Source of the DNA: Fallopia convolvulus
Lineage: Eukaryota > Streptophyta > Magnoliopsida > Caryophyllales > Polygonaceae
NCBI GenBank assembly: GCA_964016875.1
Contig: OZ024723.1
Span: forward strand, 15,002,074 to 15,066,073
Length of the DNA stretch: 64,000 nucleotides
Reading direction: 5' to 3'
Made by a program: the position numbers and the translations under genes. Below the pieces are notes generated by a model that saw only the letters and a list, made by a program, of their open reading frames with translations, ran no database searches and was not told the DNA's origin. Below are positions 44,453-57,569 of the stretch, one piece after another; the first letter of the stretch is position 1; every line of letters starts with the position of its first letter.

Positions 44453-46395
44453 GTTTCATCATTCGATTGAGGTGTTCACAAGAATCATACATGTGTTTGC
44501 GTTAGCAGATATGGAGAAGGAGGTGTATAGTTTGCTTCGGGATATTGTTGGTTGTTTTAAGGAAGCTGATTGTGACACTTACGTGTTATTCGATTGTTTG
44601 TTGAAGTTGGTTTATCATCCAAGACAGCATAGTGTTGCAATTAACACGCTTGTAAAGGTTCTAGCTGCAAATTCCTCAGAGGAAGGTGCACTAGCGGTGT
44701 TTTCTCAAGCAAGACGAGTTGGGATTGCACTGAATGTGAAGTCATGTAATTTTTTGCTGAAATGCCTAGCTGAAAGAAGTAATGGGAGGCTTGTTGAGGC
44801 TTTGTTCGAAGAAATGAAAAGTATGGGACCTTATCCAAATGGGTTTACATATACCATAATGATAAATTTCTACTGCAAAGGCTTGGTAGGGGATAGAAGG
44901 ACAAATATAGATAAGGCAACCAACATGCTGCAGCAAATGGTTCAGAGTGGGGAAAGTCCTACAGCTGTGACATATTATGCTTATATTAATGGATTGTGCA
45001 GGGCTTATCCTATAGAGGTTGCTATGGAGTTTATTCAGAATTTGATAAACGATAATAAACCTCTGAATGGTTATAGTTATAATGCTGTAATAAATTGGTT
45101 TTGTCAAAAAGGTGAAATCCAGGAGGCCTTGAGAACCTTTTATTTTATGAAGAGTCGTGGAGTATCACCGGATGCTTGTACCTATAGCATTCTTATCAAT
45201 GGATTTTGCAGAAAAGATGATCTTGTGAATGCCATTTCTTTGATTGAGGAAATGCAAAGGAGTAACCTGAAGCCACCACTTTTGACTTATACTACACTTC
45301 TAAATGGATTATGCAAAAGTGGTTCAATGGACATTGCCCTTTTCACATTTCGCTCTCTTAAAGATTGTGGCTATGAGTATGACGGTTTTGCTTATGATGT
45401 TTTGATCAATGGCTTTTGTACTCGGGGTGATGCAGAATCTGCATTCAAGTTGTTGGAGGAGATGGTTGACTGTAATTTGGTCCCTGATAGTTGGAGCTTC
45501 AACACTATAATGCGTTGTTTATGTAAGAATGACCTTTTAGATATGGCTTTGAAATGCTGCAATATCATGCTTGAGAGAGGTTGTCCACCGACTAATTTAG
45601 CATGCAACATTATCATAGATGAATTTTGCAAGAAAGGGTTTTCAGATTTATGCATGAAATGGAGAACCGAGGTATAATTTCTGATGTATCATCATACAAT
45701 GCCATTATCTCTAAGCTCTTCCAGGAAGGAAATCTTGCTAGAGCATGGGAATTTCTTTCCTTGATGTTTAAAAGGAATTGTGCTCCAAATATTGTAACAT
45801 ACATCATCATCATAGATGGCTATGCTAAACACTTTGATCTCAAGAAGGCCTTCATGGTATATGCATCAACTTTCAAAGTTGGGCTTATACCACATGTTGT
45901 GCTGTATACTATTCTAATTAGCAGGTTCTCAAAGATGGGGAATATGCGTCTAGCACATAAGTTTTTCAAGAAAATGATTGTATAAGGCCTTAAACCAGAT
46001 GTGATAGCATATACATCAATCATAGCAGGGCATTGTAGAGTTGGAGATATGTGCATGGCGTGGAGCTTATATAAGGACATGCCGCATGTGCCCAATGTTG
46101 TTACTTATACCTGTCTGATTGATGGATTTTGTCAACTGAATCGGATGGATATGGTTGATATACTTTTAGATGAAATGAGAAAAAGGAGGATCACTCCAGA
46201 TGTGGTTACTTATACTATTCTGCTTTTTGCACACCAGAGGCATAAAAATGTGGAGGGGGCATCTGAAGTCGCGAAGGAAACGAGGAACCAAGGCATTTCC
46301 TTTGATGAAAAGGCTTGGCAAATTCTTGGATTGGATACTAGTCTTGTTAATGAAGGTCCGGATAGGGAATTTTCTCTGCAGAGACCAGACCATAA

Positions 46396-48637
46396 GGTAT
46401 CTCTGTTTTTCTATTTGGTATTTGCATTTTTTCACTTCTCATTTTTTGGTTTTACCTACAACATATCTGCCTCAGTTTATTCTCTGCTCTGTTGTAGAAT
46501 TTGTGTACATCTACTCTATTGTAGATATTGTGTACATCTGCTCTAGTGTAGATTTTCTATGCTTTATATACTATCTAGCTTGCTATATACTCTTACATTG
46601 TCAAGGTTTTTAGCTAAGTATCCTTCTGTTTTTGTTCCTTGTTAAACAAAGCAAATCCATGATTTTTTTTAAAAATAATAGATGAAAGAAATAAACAGGG
46701 AAAAACTGCAAAACATATCCATGATTTTTGTTCCTCACTCTGATTTTAGTAAACTTGGTTATCGGCTTTATGACTGAATTGTGGTTTTTTAGAAAATTTA
46801 CCACTTGAAAATTCAATTCACTGTCAGGTTTTTTAGAAAATTCAATTCACTGCAAAACATATCTTATGCTGTGAAATTTTCTTCCCTATGGACAGTTTTT
46901 ATTCCCCCATTCCTAACTCTTATACTACTATGCAGGTTATTGGTGCGGCTGCATTGGCATAAAACAAGCCAGCAAATTTGCAGAGGAACATCCTTTCGAT
47001 AATCAATGTAATATGAGTAGATATATTCTGAGGTGAATAGGTGATTGAACATTGTTCTTTCCTTAAAGTCTTTGTTTTCATCATCAGGATATCGAGAAAG
47101 ACTCTAGAAAGGAGTCAAACAACTTATCATTGAAGCTAAGGTAAGGATTCTAATACGTTTAGTGTTATGACTTGTATAGTTCCAGTTGTAAACAGTGTGA
47201 AAGTATCTCATATGCAGTTTAAGGGGTACATCTAATCTTGTAATTGCTGCAATGGTTCAAAGCTTAGCCTTTAGCTCTATCTCAGTTTGATTTTTTTAAA
47301 ATCTATGAAATGCATCTTCAGATCTCTATGTTCCTCAACGACCAAATCATTGACAGAAGAAATTCAGTGCCTACCTAAGCTTCAAATATGGAAATATAGT
47401 TCCGTGGTTGGTGTGTAATGTGTCACTCCACCTTCTCAAGTAGGTGCCCTGGAAATTCCTTTTGCCTAGAACTTCTTATGAAGTGAAATTTGAAACACTA
47501 CTACAGGGTGCAATAACAAAGATGATGCCTTTTATCAAGGAAGTTACTGGTATGGAGTCTAACAATGTTTCCATCCATAGCTTTAGCGGGAATTAACTCC
47601 CTATATATTTCATTTTTGATGGTATACTTTTTGTGCTTACTGAGACTCTCCAACAAATTGTGATGTGTTCAGAAGATCCAATCTAAGTGGATTATACACT
47701 TATACCTACTTAGGCTGAGAAGTTATGTTAGTATATGCAATCTCTTTCGCTATAAAAGAAGATGTTGACTTCAAAATGTTTGTATGACTTCTTATGGATT
47801 TCCCCCAGAGACACTGACAAGGACATGGTGATTGGCTAGGATTCAAGGGCATCGAGATTGGATAGGACTCAATATTTCATTGATGCTGCAATGAATTCAA
47901 TGCTGTCTGATCTCAAGGAGCCAAGGTATGCATATGTGCTAAGCTTGTAGTTTACTAATTTGACATTTTGATTTTCCCCTGAACTGCTGTGTTTGGTCTC
48001 AAGGCAAGAGCTGGAACCAAAGAGGTTTGCTTTCTTCCATTCAATAATTTACAGATCAAAAAAAACAAGTTGTCGGTCATGAGAGCAGAACTATATCACA
48101 ATCTTTTCTTCTACCATACAAGCTGGTGATCTGGGAATGCCTCCCTCAAAACTGAATTGATTTTCTGCTGTACATATTTAGTGCAAGCAGGAGGCAAAAG
48201 TTGTCAGCTCACAAAGTCACTATTTCTGTGGTGAGGAGCTCCCTACTTGTACATGTAAACAAGATAAGATCCTCTTGGATTTGTGTTCTTAAACCTTTTT
48301 TTTGTGTTTACTTTAAATAAGCTTTGGAACCCTAGACATAAGGTGTATCCTTTACACTTATTATTAATTGATATTCTTTTAGCATAGCTATCCTTAATAT
48401 GACTTCTCATCATTGTGAAGTTTCATTTGTGGCACTATATTTTATGCTGGTGAGAAAGAGAGAGAATTTTTTTATTAACATTGCATTTTTTGATAATGTC
48501 ATTTATATATTAGACCTATGGCTATGGGTACTTAAAGAGAGCTACTGCATCTACATTCAAATTCCTAGTCTCTGGCTTTGTTGCTATGTCCTTGTAGATT
48601 ATAAGCAGCTTATAAGTATTGATAAGCTCTTTATAAT
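46396..48637. other. Non-coding DNA with weak exon-like remnants
   Basis: About 2.2 kb without a supported gene. A small block near 47806-47925 reads RTQYFIDAAMNSMLSDLKEP in one frame, preceded by a stop and followed by a GT, and might be an exon remnant of an unrecognised gene. The first part may be 3' UTR or introns of the PPR gene. Confidence 0.3.
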
Positions 48638-51600
48638 TGTTGAGCTGAATGAACTATGTTATATTATATTGTAGTTGGTTCACTTTAGTCAAGGATTAGG
48701 TGTACTTTTTGACTTTTGTGTTCTCTTTGTACTTGTTGGCTTCTCTAGGAAGCTTTCTCTTTTTCTTCTTGTATATATGTGTTCCTTTTTACCTTAATGA
48801 GATTAGATCAGATTTTTCCCAAATCTCTCTCTCCACCAACATGGTATCAGAGCCACAGCTCATCTGATCTATGCTTCCGCCCTTTTGCTGGTGTTTCCAG
48901 CTTGTTTTTTCAGCCTTCATTGCTGAAACTCCTTTTATCCTCTTTATCCCTCTCAGCCTCTATTGCTGAGATCCTTTTTCACTGTTTTTCAGCCTTCATT
49001 GCTGTAAAACATTCCTCCTAAGGAAGAGGTCTTATCTCCCCTTGGAGTATTTAAGAATGAGCTTCAAACACTCAGTCCATCCTTTCGTTTTAATGGAAGA
49101 AATTATTTGTTGTGGTCCCAAGCTGTAAAAACCTATCTTAAAGGTAAGGGAAAAGGGGATCATCTCACAAATTCTCCTCCAAAAGAGGATGACCCTACCT
49201 TTAAAAAGTGGGATGAAGCAGACTCAATGGTCATGTCTTGGCTATGGGAATCAATGGAGCCCACTATTAGCATGACATGTATGTTTCTTAGCTCTTCAAA
49301 GGAAGTTTGGGAGTTCATAAGAAAATCTTACTCCAAAGCCAAGGATGAAGCCCTAATTTATGAAATGCAAGTTAAAGCTGCTGGAACCAAGCAAGGAAGC
49401 CTATCCATCAGCGAGTATGCTTCTCTACTTCAAGGTCTATGGCAGGAGCTTGATCAATATCAGGTTTTGAAGATGAAGTGTTCTGAAGATGCTGCCCTTT
49501 CAAAGGAATTTGTGCAAAAACAACGAAGTTATCAGTTTTTGGCTGGTTTGAACTCTGAGTTTGATCAAGTTAGAGTTCAAATTCTAGGCCAAAAAGACTT
49601 CCCTTCATTGGAAGAAATCATCTCCACAGTCCGGGCTGAAGAAAGTAGGAGGTCAATCATGTTGGAGCAAAAACCAATAGAGGAGTCTGAATTGCTGGCC
49701 ACAGGAGAAAGAAAGAAAGAGCGCTTCTGCACTCATTGCAAGAAACCTAGGCATACAATAGAACATTGCTGGAAGTTACATGGAAAGCCACCGGGTAAAG
49801 AGGGGAATAACAACAAAGGAACCTCAGTTCCTCAAGCTAACCATGTAACACGCTCAGCTGAGAGCACTTCCCAAGCTTCTGAAGGGATCACTGCAGCAGA
49901 ACTGGAGAAATTCAAGGCTTTCTTTAATTCTCTTTGCCCACCATCATGTGATACTTCCACTAACTCAACTCTTGCTTTCTCAGGTAACCCTCCAACTTCT
50001 TTGTACTTAAAGAGTTCTGAACATTCACAACCTAGCCAATGGATTCTAGACTCAGGAGCTACTGAACATATGACTTGTTTATCACAAAACTTCAAAACTT
50101 TCCACCCTTGTACCCAACCTAGACAAATCCTAACAGCCAACGGTTCAAAAGCTGAAGTTGTTGGTCATGGAACCATACAAGTCTCCAATTACCTTACCCT
50201 AAAAGATGTTCTTCTTGTGCCTACTCTTTCAGCCAATCTAATCTCCATTTACAAACTAGCCAAAGATCTTAATTGTTGTGCATCATTCTCTCATTTTGGT
50301 TGTGTTTTACAGGACCAACGTTCGGGGATGAAGATTGGAATGGCTAAGGAGAAGAATGGTCTCTACTATCTTGAATGCCCTAAGAAGAACTATCCTTTTT
50401 TTGGCCAGGCCTTATATTCTACCACTGCCCATGATATTTGGTTGTCTCATTATAGACATGATCATTCACCTTTTAACCTTTTGAAGCACTTGTATCCCGA
50501 AAAATTTCAAGGTGTTGATGTTTCATCCTTTCAATGTGATGTATGTGAACTAGCTAAACACACTCGTGTGTCATTTCCCATTAGTGATAATAGAAGTGGT
50601 GTACCTTTTGAACTAATTCATAGTGATATTTGGGGGCCATCCCCTATTCCAAACATTTCTGGAGCTCGATGGTTTGTTTCTTTCATTGATGATTGCACTA
50701 GAGTGACATGGGTGTTTCTTCTCAAACAAAAATCTGATGTTAGCATTGTCCTTCCTAGGTTTCTTTCCATGATTCATACTCAATTTGGGACACAAATTAA
50801 AAAATTCAGAACTGATAATGCTAAAGATTACTTCAATAATTCCATTTCCTCTCTCTTCCAAGCACAAGGCATCATCCATGAATCATCATGTGTTTATTCT
50901 CCACAACAAAATGGGATTGCCGAGAGGAAAAATAGGCATCTCCTTGAGGTTACCCGCTCTCTTCTCTTCCAAACTAATGTTCCAAAATGTTTTTGGGGAG
51001 AAGCTCTTCTAACTTCTGCCTTCTTGATCAATCGCCTTCCCTCCAAAGTCTTAGGCAAACAAAGTCCTCGAGAGTGCCTTAGACAAACATATCCAAGTTT
51101 CAGAACAACAAATATCCCTCTTAAAACCTTTGGTTGTACTGTTTTTGTTCATGTCTATGGTCCACAACGAGGAAAACTTGATCCAAGATCTATCAAATGC
51201 ATCTTTATTGGTTATTCAGCAACTCAAAAGGGATATAAGTGCTATAATCCAGCCACTAAGAAAACTTATGTTACGTTGGATGTCTCCTTTGCTGAAGCCA
51301 AACCTTTTTATACTTTTTCAAATGACACAACCTTACCTTTTAAATTTGAGCTTACACTCGAACCTGAGCCTGCTCCACGCAGTGTCTTACCTACCTTAGA
51401 TACCTCCCATCAACCGACAGAAACGCCTGAGGGAGAGGAATCTCCACCTGAACCAACTCCAACCCATTCTCATCCAATACAACATTTTTCTAAGGTGTAT
51501 TCAAGGAAGGAGAGACATATTCCACTCCAACAACCTGAACAATCTGATTCTCCAACTGGTCTTGTTGAAAGGCTACCCTTAGAAGGTAATTTTTCTGATA

Positions 51601-53532
51601 ATGAACCTACTGTCCATTCTAATAATTCAGAAATTTTAGATTCTGAGCTTCCTATAGCTCTCAGAAAAGGTTCTCGCTCTTGTACAAAACAACCCCTTTA
51701 TCCCTTGGCTAATTTTGTTTCTCTACACCGCTTTTCCCCTTCACACAAAAAATTCTTTCAAGACATAAACCATATTCCCATTCCAAAGAATGTTTCAGAA
51801 GCTCTTGAGAAACGGGAGTGGAGGGAAGCCATGAAAGAGGAGATGTGTGCATTGGAAAAAAAATAAAACTTGGGAACTTGTTGACAAACCTATAGGTAAG
51901 AATGTTGTTGGCTGCAAGTGGGTATTTACACTCAAGTATAAGGCTGATGGGTCGTTGGAAAGGCACAAAGCTCGCCTAGTTGCGAAAGGATTTACCCAAA
52001 CTTATGGGATTGACTATCAAGAAACCTTTGCCCCAGTTGCTAAAATGAATACAGTCAGAATTTTGATATCCTTGGCAGCCAACTTCAGCTGGCCTTTATG
52101 GCAATTTGATGTTAAGAATGCATTTCTCCATGGGACTCTTGATGAGGAAATTATATGCAAATCCCTCCAGGCTTTTCATCACCAGCATCTTCCAATAAGG
52201 TATGCAGACTAAAGAAAGCCCTCTATGGCCTTAAACAATCTCCAAGAGCATGGTTCGGCAGATTCACATCGGTTATGAAAGGTATCGGTTACCAACAAAG
52301 TCAAGGTGATCACACATTATTTATTAAAAGGTCCGATTCAGGGGGAGTGACTGCTCTTCTGGTATATGTTGATGATATCATAGTTATCGATGATAACTAT
52401 GCTGATCAGGAGAAGCTCAAGAGACAATTGGAAGCTGAGTTTGAAATTAAGTCTCTTGGTAGACTCAAATACTTTCTAGGCATTGAAGTGGCTCATTCAG
52501 CAGAAGGTATATTTATTTCTCAACAGAAATATATTACTGATTTGCTTCAAGAAACAGGGAAGAGTGGATGTAAACCAGCTTTAACTCCGATTGATCCGAA
52601 TCACAAACTTGGAGAATTCAGAGATGCCCCAACTGTGGACAAAAGGATGTACCAGCGATTATGTGGGAAGCTGATTTATTTGTCACACACACGACCAGAT
52701 ATTGCTTATCCGGTATCGGTCATTAGTTAATTTATGCATGACCCTAGACAACCTCATCTCAGTGCTGTTTACAGAATACTCCACTACTTAAAGGGGTGTC
52801 CAGGAAAAGGATTGCTCTTTAGAAGGGAGGGGCGATTAACTGTCGAAGCCTTCACAGATTCTGACTATGCTGGCTCAGTTGTTGATAGAAGATCTACTTC
52901 TGGGTATTGTATGTTTCTTGGAGGAAATCTAGTTACTTGGAGGAGCAAAAAACAACATGTGGTGTCAAGATCCTCAGCTGAAGCAAAATTTAGGGCCCTT
53001 GCACAAGGATTATGTGAAATGCTATGGTTGAAGATCATCCTGACAGAGCTAAGAGTCAATTGGGAGGGGCCTATGGTACTGAATTGCGACAACCAATCTG
53101 CCATTAAGATTGCTCATAATCCTGTCCAGCATGACAAAACTAAGCATGTGGAGATTGATCGGCACTTCATCAAAGAGAAATTAGAAGAAGGGGTCGTGAG
53201 AATAACTTTTGTGAAGTCAGAAGACCAACTAGCAGATTTGTTAACCAAAGGGTTCCATTGTTCTCGGTTTGAAGATTTGACATCCAAACTTGGTTTGGTA
53301 GATCTCTACCATCCAGCTTGAGGGGGAGTGTTGAGCTGAATGAACTATGTTATATTATATTGTAGTTGGTTCACTTTAGTCAAGGATTAGGTGTACTTTT
53401 TGACTTTTGTGTTCTCTTTGTACTTGTTGGCTTCTCTAGGAAGCTTTCTCTTTTTCTTCTTGTATATATGTGTTCCTTTTTACCTTAATGAGATTAGATC
53501 AGATTTTTCCCAAATCTCTCTCTCCACCAACA
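48638..53532 (+). mobile_element. Full-length Copia retrotransposon, identical LTRs, TSD ATAAT
   Basis: LTRs 48638-48841 and 53329-53532 (204 bp each) look identical by eye. TSD ATAAT at 48633-48637 and 53533-53537. Primer site TGGTATCAGAGCC at 48842-48854; polypurine tract TTGAGGGGGAG just before 53329. All Copia domains are present in order gag, protease, integrase, RT, RNase H. Identical LTRs mean very recent insertion. The coding region nevertheless has several disabling changes. Confidence 0.95.
49008..53321 (+). pseudogene. Copia gag-pol polyprotein with three breaks
   Basis: The frame is open from 49008, but I see no ATG at the expected start; ATT stands at 49011. Gag has FRFNGRNYLLWSQAVKTYLK and CCHC CTHCKKPRHTIEHC; protease WILDSGATEHMT; integrase residues in HSDIWGP, FRTDNAKDY and GIAERKNRHLL; RT GCKWVFTLKYKADGS, FDVKNAFLHG, active site YVDDIIV; RNase H DSDYAGS, SRSSAEAKF, DNQSAIKIAHNP. 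Breaks: an eighth A in the run at about 51858-51865, a missing T in 'GAAATTATATGC' near 52152, and TAA at about 52728-52730 in place of a Gln before FMHDPRQPH. The ORF ends LYHPA at 53321. Confidence 0.92.
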
Positions 53533-53537
53533 ATAAT

Positions 53538-55170
53538 GCACAAGGACATTGCACCCAATCAACCCGGAGCAACTTATTTTGTAAACTCAAATGTAAGTCA
53601 AAAGAAGACTGGGCTACCGTCCATATCATTCTGTTGCTAGTCAGCTCTTGTCTAAATTTTATGGTCAAGCCATGAACTTCCAACAATCCCTATTTGCCAA
53701 CTTCATTCTTTTGTGCTATTCTTTTTCATAAATGTAGTTTACTTTTAAATCTATAAGTGTATGCATTGCATGGTGCAAGGTAGTGGATGTCTAATAAGAT
53801 TTGAAACTGGACTGCTTAGTTTCATTGCTTTAAATGTTGTTCTATTTGGATTAACAATGCCCCTGATATTGATCTGGGTTGTCATTCGATTCACATCTAA
53901 GTTGTGTTGGATATATTTAGAAGTCGGGTTTATAATTTTCTGCTAAAATCAGTTAGAATTTTAGAGAATTTGGCTCTTTCTATTGCAAACTCGAAGGATT
54001 TTGTGGACCACAATGAGAGTAGAATTTCTAGGAGGGCCTGGTTGCTAACATGGCTCTAAAGATGTTTTGTTCTATGAAATGCAGTACCATCTTATACATT
54101 CAACCCTAGCAATTCCTTGGAAATTTTCCAGACATTTCATCAATTTGTTTTTGTAAAATCCAAGTTGTATGATTTTGTTGGGGGCCAGTGGCAGATTTTC
54201 ACCTCATAAATGTTGGGTATTGCAAGAGCTAGACCTCTGGGCTCTCTTGCTAGTTTCAAGTTTCAAGCGGTGGGCCATCCAAAGATAACAACAGCTACAG
54301 TGGTCGGGATCAAAGGTTTTGCAAAAAAAGGTTCCCTTATTAGGTGCAATGCTCACTTGTGTTCTTCTTGGGTGGTTTGAACGAGGAGGCTGATTCTCGT
54401 GATTGGGCAAACCTAATTGTTGTCCTGGCTAGTGCTGGTTCCTGTGAACCTTCAGTTGGGTTCAGTTTTCGTTTTAATCCGCTTGAGCTAAGGTTTTGGC
54501 CGACTCCAGAAATTTGGCAAAAACTTGTGTTGTGTTGAATTACAGAGTCTTAATAAATGGCTCAGTGCCTTGTATTGTTGGACTGACAAACAACAGACAT
54601 GTTATGGAGATTATGTATACAACTGAGACGAAAAACACTAAATATCTATCTGTACCCATCATGAACAATTTGCTCGGTAAATACTATTGATGTACATACA
54701 GTAGCTTCTGCCTTGAGTTGGTAGCATTTGCACTGGGTGTTTTTGCTTTTCTGATGAATGATTCAATGCTAAAAATGTATGGAGATGTTCCTCTTGAGTT
54801 TCTACTTTCTAGGGGTGGTTTGGTTATCTGGTTATCTATCTGGTAGCATGTCACTCATTCCCAGTCTTCCGCTGCGATTCCACCAACATTTCATCAAAAT
54901 TACTGAATACCTAGTAAGTTTAAATAAAGTTATTAAATAAATCATTTTAGCAGTTTCATCTGCATTTGGTTCTTGCACATTTTTAAATGAGCGATCCCTT
55001 CCTTACGTAATTTTAGTTGAAAGTAAGGTATTTAATGGAGGCCATAACTTTGAGTAATAAATATAGTTCCCCTCAATTCAAATGCCCTATTCTATCGGGT
55101 AGTTTTCGTATAAAGACCGTGGGGTCTTTTACTGTTTAATTAAATAATCTAGCAGAGTTAAACACTAGTA
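53538..55170. other. Intergenic DNA, no gene supported
   Basis: AT-rich sequence right of the Copia element. Several short open frames exist (for example near 53761 and 54344) but none shows a known domain, codon bias or splice signals that I trust. It may hold decayed gene or repeat sequence. Confidence 0.35.
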
Positions 55171-55179
55171 ATATATTAT

Positions 55180-56140
55180 GGGTTTTGCTATTCGTCGCCT
55201 CGGGGGCGATATATAAGATTCTTAAAATAGTAATATATCAATACCTTTTATAATAAATTAATTGTTATTCTTATTTTTGTCAAATCCTAAATCACCAAAT
55301 ATAATCATATCTTTGACTCCTTAAATAACTTTGTTTTAAATAAATCAACTAATAAATAATTTTTTTTCAGTTATTTAGGAAAGTATTTGATTGTACATAT
55401 CTCCGGATTTTTGTATCTTTCTCTTTTTATTGTTTTAAATGTTTATTTATAAGACTTCGTAATTCAATTCAAAGGATGCACAATGTAACATTGCCTTCAT
55501 GCATAGCCCATTTTTGGAATAAATTATTTAATTTAAATTTATTAAATGAATCGGAAAAAGTTTTGTAAAATTCACAGAAGCCAACGAATTGATCGAACTT
55601 AATGATGATAATAGTAGGGCGAAAATTATTCTAACGTTGAATCAAAGCAAAAATTTAATACAAGTGTATTATAGATGTAGTCATTGTTTTTGGTTTTGGA
55701 TCTTAAAAATAACAATATAGAACCTGTATACTGGGAACTAAAATGAGGAAACTTAAAAAAAGAAGTCTATATATTAAAACGGTTTTTTTATCCTATGCCC
55801 TAAGGGCATAGGTTAAGAGTACTAGTTATAGAAACTAAAACCCTATATGGAAATTAATGAACCCTAAGAAAATAATCAAAATAATTTCAAATAATAAAAT
55901 TCAACAAATCATTTCCATTTTAAGGTTCTTAACCTATGCCCTTGATTTAAGTATAACAAATTGATTTAAGTAGTTATTAGATTTTTAATAGATTAGTTGT
56001 TAAGTAGAACATATGCTAAATCCGATCAAAAAAGAAGATATGCTAAAGATTTTAAAAATATAATTTTTAATAAAAGTTATAGATTACTTTCTATTTTAAG
56101 GATCTTATTCATCGCCCCGGCGCGACGAATAGCAAAACCC
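55180..56140. mobile_element. MULE-like non-autonomous element A, TSD ATATATTAT
   Basis: Ends GGGTTTTGCTATTCGTCGC (left) and, on the reverse strand, GGGTTTTGCTATTCGTCGC (right). The TIR extends about 55 bp through 'CGGGGGCGAT' and 'TAAGAT-CTTAAAATAG'. Perfect 9-bp repeats ATATATTAT flank it (55171-55179 and 56141-56149). No coding capacity. Inside, AGGGCATAGGTTAAGA at about 55803-55819 and its inverse at 55927-55942 bound about 140 bp, a possible nested MITE. Confidence 0.85.
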
Positions 56141-56150
56141 ATATATTATA

Positions 56151-57341
56151 GGCAAAATACATCAATAGACACTTGAACTTGTACGTTTTTATCAACCAGC
56201 CCCCTGTACTTTGAAATGTTCAAACAAACACCTAAATTTGACTAAATTTGTTCAATCAAACACTTCATGATGACGTGGCGTTGCGCGTGAATACCAATCG
56301 ACATATTATCGCATTTAGGGTCTTCAATTCGCTGACATGGATTTTTTTTAAATTCCTTTTTTCTTGTTTAATTTTTAATAATGTAAGAACATTAAAAATT
56401 TATTTTTTTATTATCTTCTTCCATTTTTACCTTTAATTTTTTTCCTTTTTTTTCTATCTTCCAAATCTGGATTTTTTACAGATCTACATATCTGGAAACG
56501 ACGAACAAGGATCCAGGACGGAACGACGGACTACGAGGAAAGAATTCGAATGCTTCATTGTCGGCGATTCAAGGAACCAGAACTAGAGATCGTCAAGACG
56601 GAACGATGGACTCGGAGAAAGAATTTGAATTCTTCACCGGCGGCATAGGAAGGAGCCCAGATTTGCTACCCTCAAGCGTGGAAACCCAATGAAAAGAGCC
56701 CAGATCTTAGATCCAGGAAATTCAGATCTGAATGGAACCGGAACGATGGACTGGAAAGAATTCGACCGTTTGGGGGTGTTTTGGTGAGCAGCTTCCTCTG
56801 CTTCTCCTATTCGACCTTCTCCTCCAGCAGTGGTTTCGAATCTGCACCAGATCTGGATGGAACCAGAACCATGGGAAGGAACGAATTTGTAGACTTCGGC
56901 GAGGCATAGAAGATATGCCGTTGTTCTGTCCTGATTCTCACTCTGGTTCTTTCCTAGGGTTGTTGGTTAAATTTGCAGAGAAGATAAGTCGGAGAAGAAT
57001 TCTAGATCTGGTGGATTTATTTGTCCAGATCTGAATTGTACATCTGAATATTTTTGAGCTAGAGTGAAGCTTTAATGGTGGAAAAGGAATATTATTGTTT
57101 TTTTATTTTAAAAGTAAAATGATTATTTATTTTTTGTATTCTTATGTGGTAATAAGAATGACCTAATTTTGACTTATTTAACTAAAAAAATTACAAATCA
57201 GCGCGCGTGATATGCACCTAGATTTTTAGTGTTTATAAGTACAAAAATAGTTAAGTTGAGGTGTTTCTTTGAACATTTCATAGTACAGGGGGCTAGTTGA
57301 TAAAAATTTACAAGTTCGAGTGTGTGTTGATGTATTTTGCC
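56151..57341. mobile_element. MULE-like non-autonomous element B, TSD ATATATTATA
   Basis: Ends GGCAAAATACATCAATAGAC and, reversed, GGCAAAATACATCAACACAC, with inverted similarity for about 120 bp ('TTTTTATCAAC', 'CCCCCTGTACT', 'GAAATGTTCAAA'). The 10-bp repeat ATATATTATA flanks it at 56141-56150 and 57342-57351 (or 9 bp with shifted limits). Its interior, like that of the element at 11000, has repeated 'CCAGATCT' and 'GGAACGACGGACT' blocks. The right end lies about 230 bp upstream of the next gene's start codon. Confidence 0.87.
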
Positions 57342-57569
57342 ATATATTATATATTTTTGAATCCTCTGTCAACAGATTTGATATGTCCTCCTTCGAGCGT
57401 GCCCAAGTCACGTGCCAAATCTGACGGCCCCATCATTAGACAGAATCCTCCCAAAAAGCCCCAAAATCTCACTCTCTCTCCCCCATTTTCTCTCTTTCGC
57501 TCAAATCTTGCCCTTTTCTTGCTCGCTGCATCTCTCTGTGTTTCCTCGGCCTAATTTGGAGCTCAGACG

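Larger units (their letters stand above)
40414..46395 (+). pseudogene. P-class pentatricopeptide repeat protein, broken by a Copia insertion
   Basis: The gene runs 40414-40890, is interrupted at 40891-44452 by a retrotransposon, and resumes at 44458. Taking one copy of the GTTTC target, the frame closes (EAVEKYGF joined to HHSIEVFTRI). More than ten 35-residue repeats are visible, for example SYNAVINWFCQKGEIQEAL, TYSILINGFCRKDDLVNAI, TYTTLLNGLCKSGSMDIAL, VTYTCLIDGFCQLNRMDMV, VVTYTILLFAHQRHKNVEGA. Such proteins bind organellar RNA in mitochondria or plastids. Other damage: a one-base insertion near 40809, a frameshift near 45640, and TAA at 45983. After 46395 a possible GT donor follows. The gene is not expected to make a full product. 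Confidence 0.88.

Noticed and set aside
49832..50140. Minus-strand open frame within the Copia gag/protease region
   Set aside because: Shadow of the plus-strand polyprotein; no independent support.
53761..54690. Short open frames right of the Copia element as genes
   Set aside because: No homology I recognise, no splice pattern, lengths expected by chance in this DNA.
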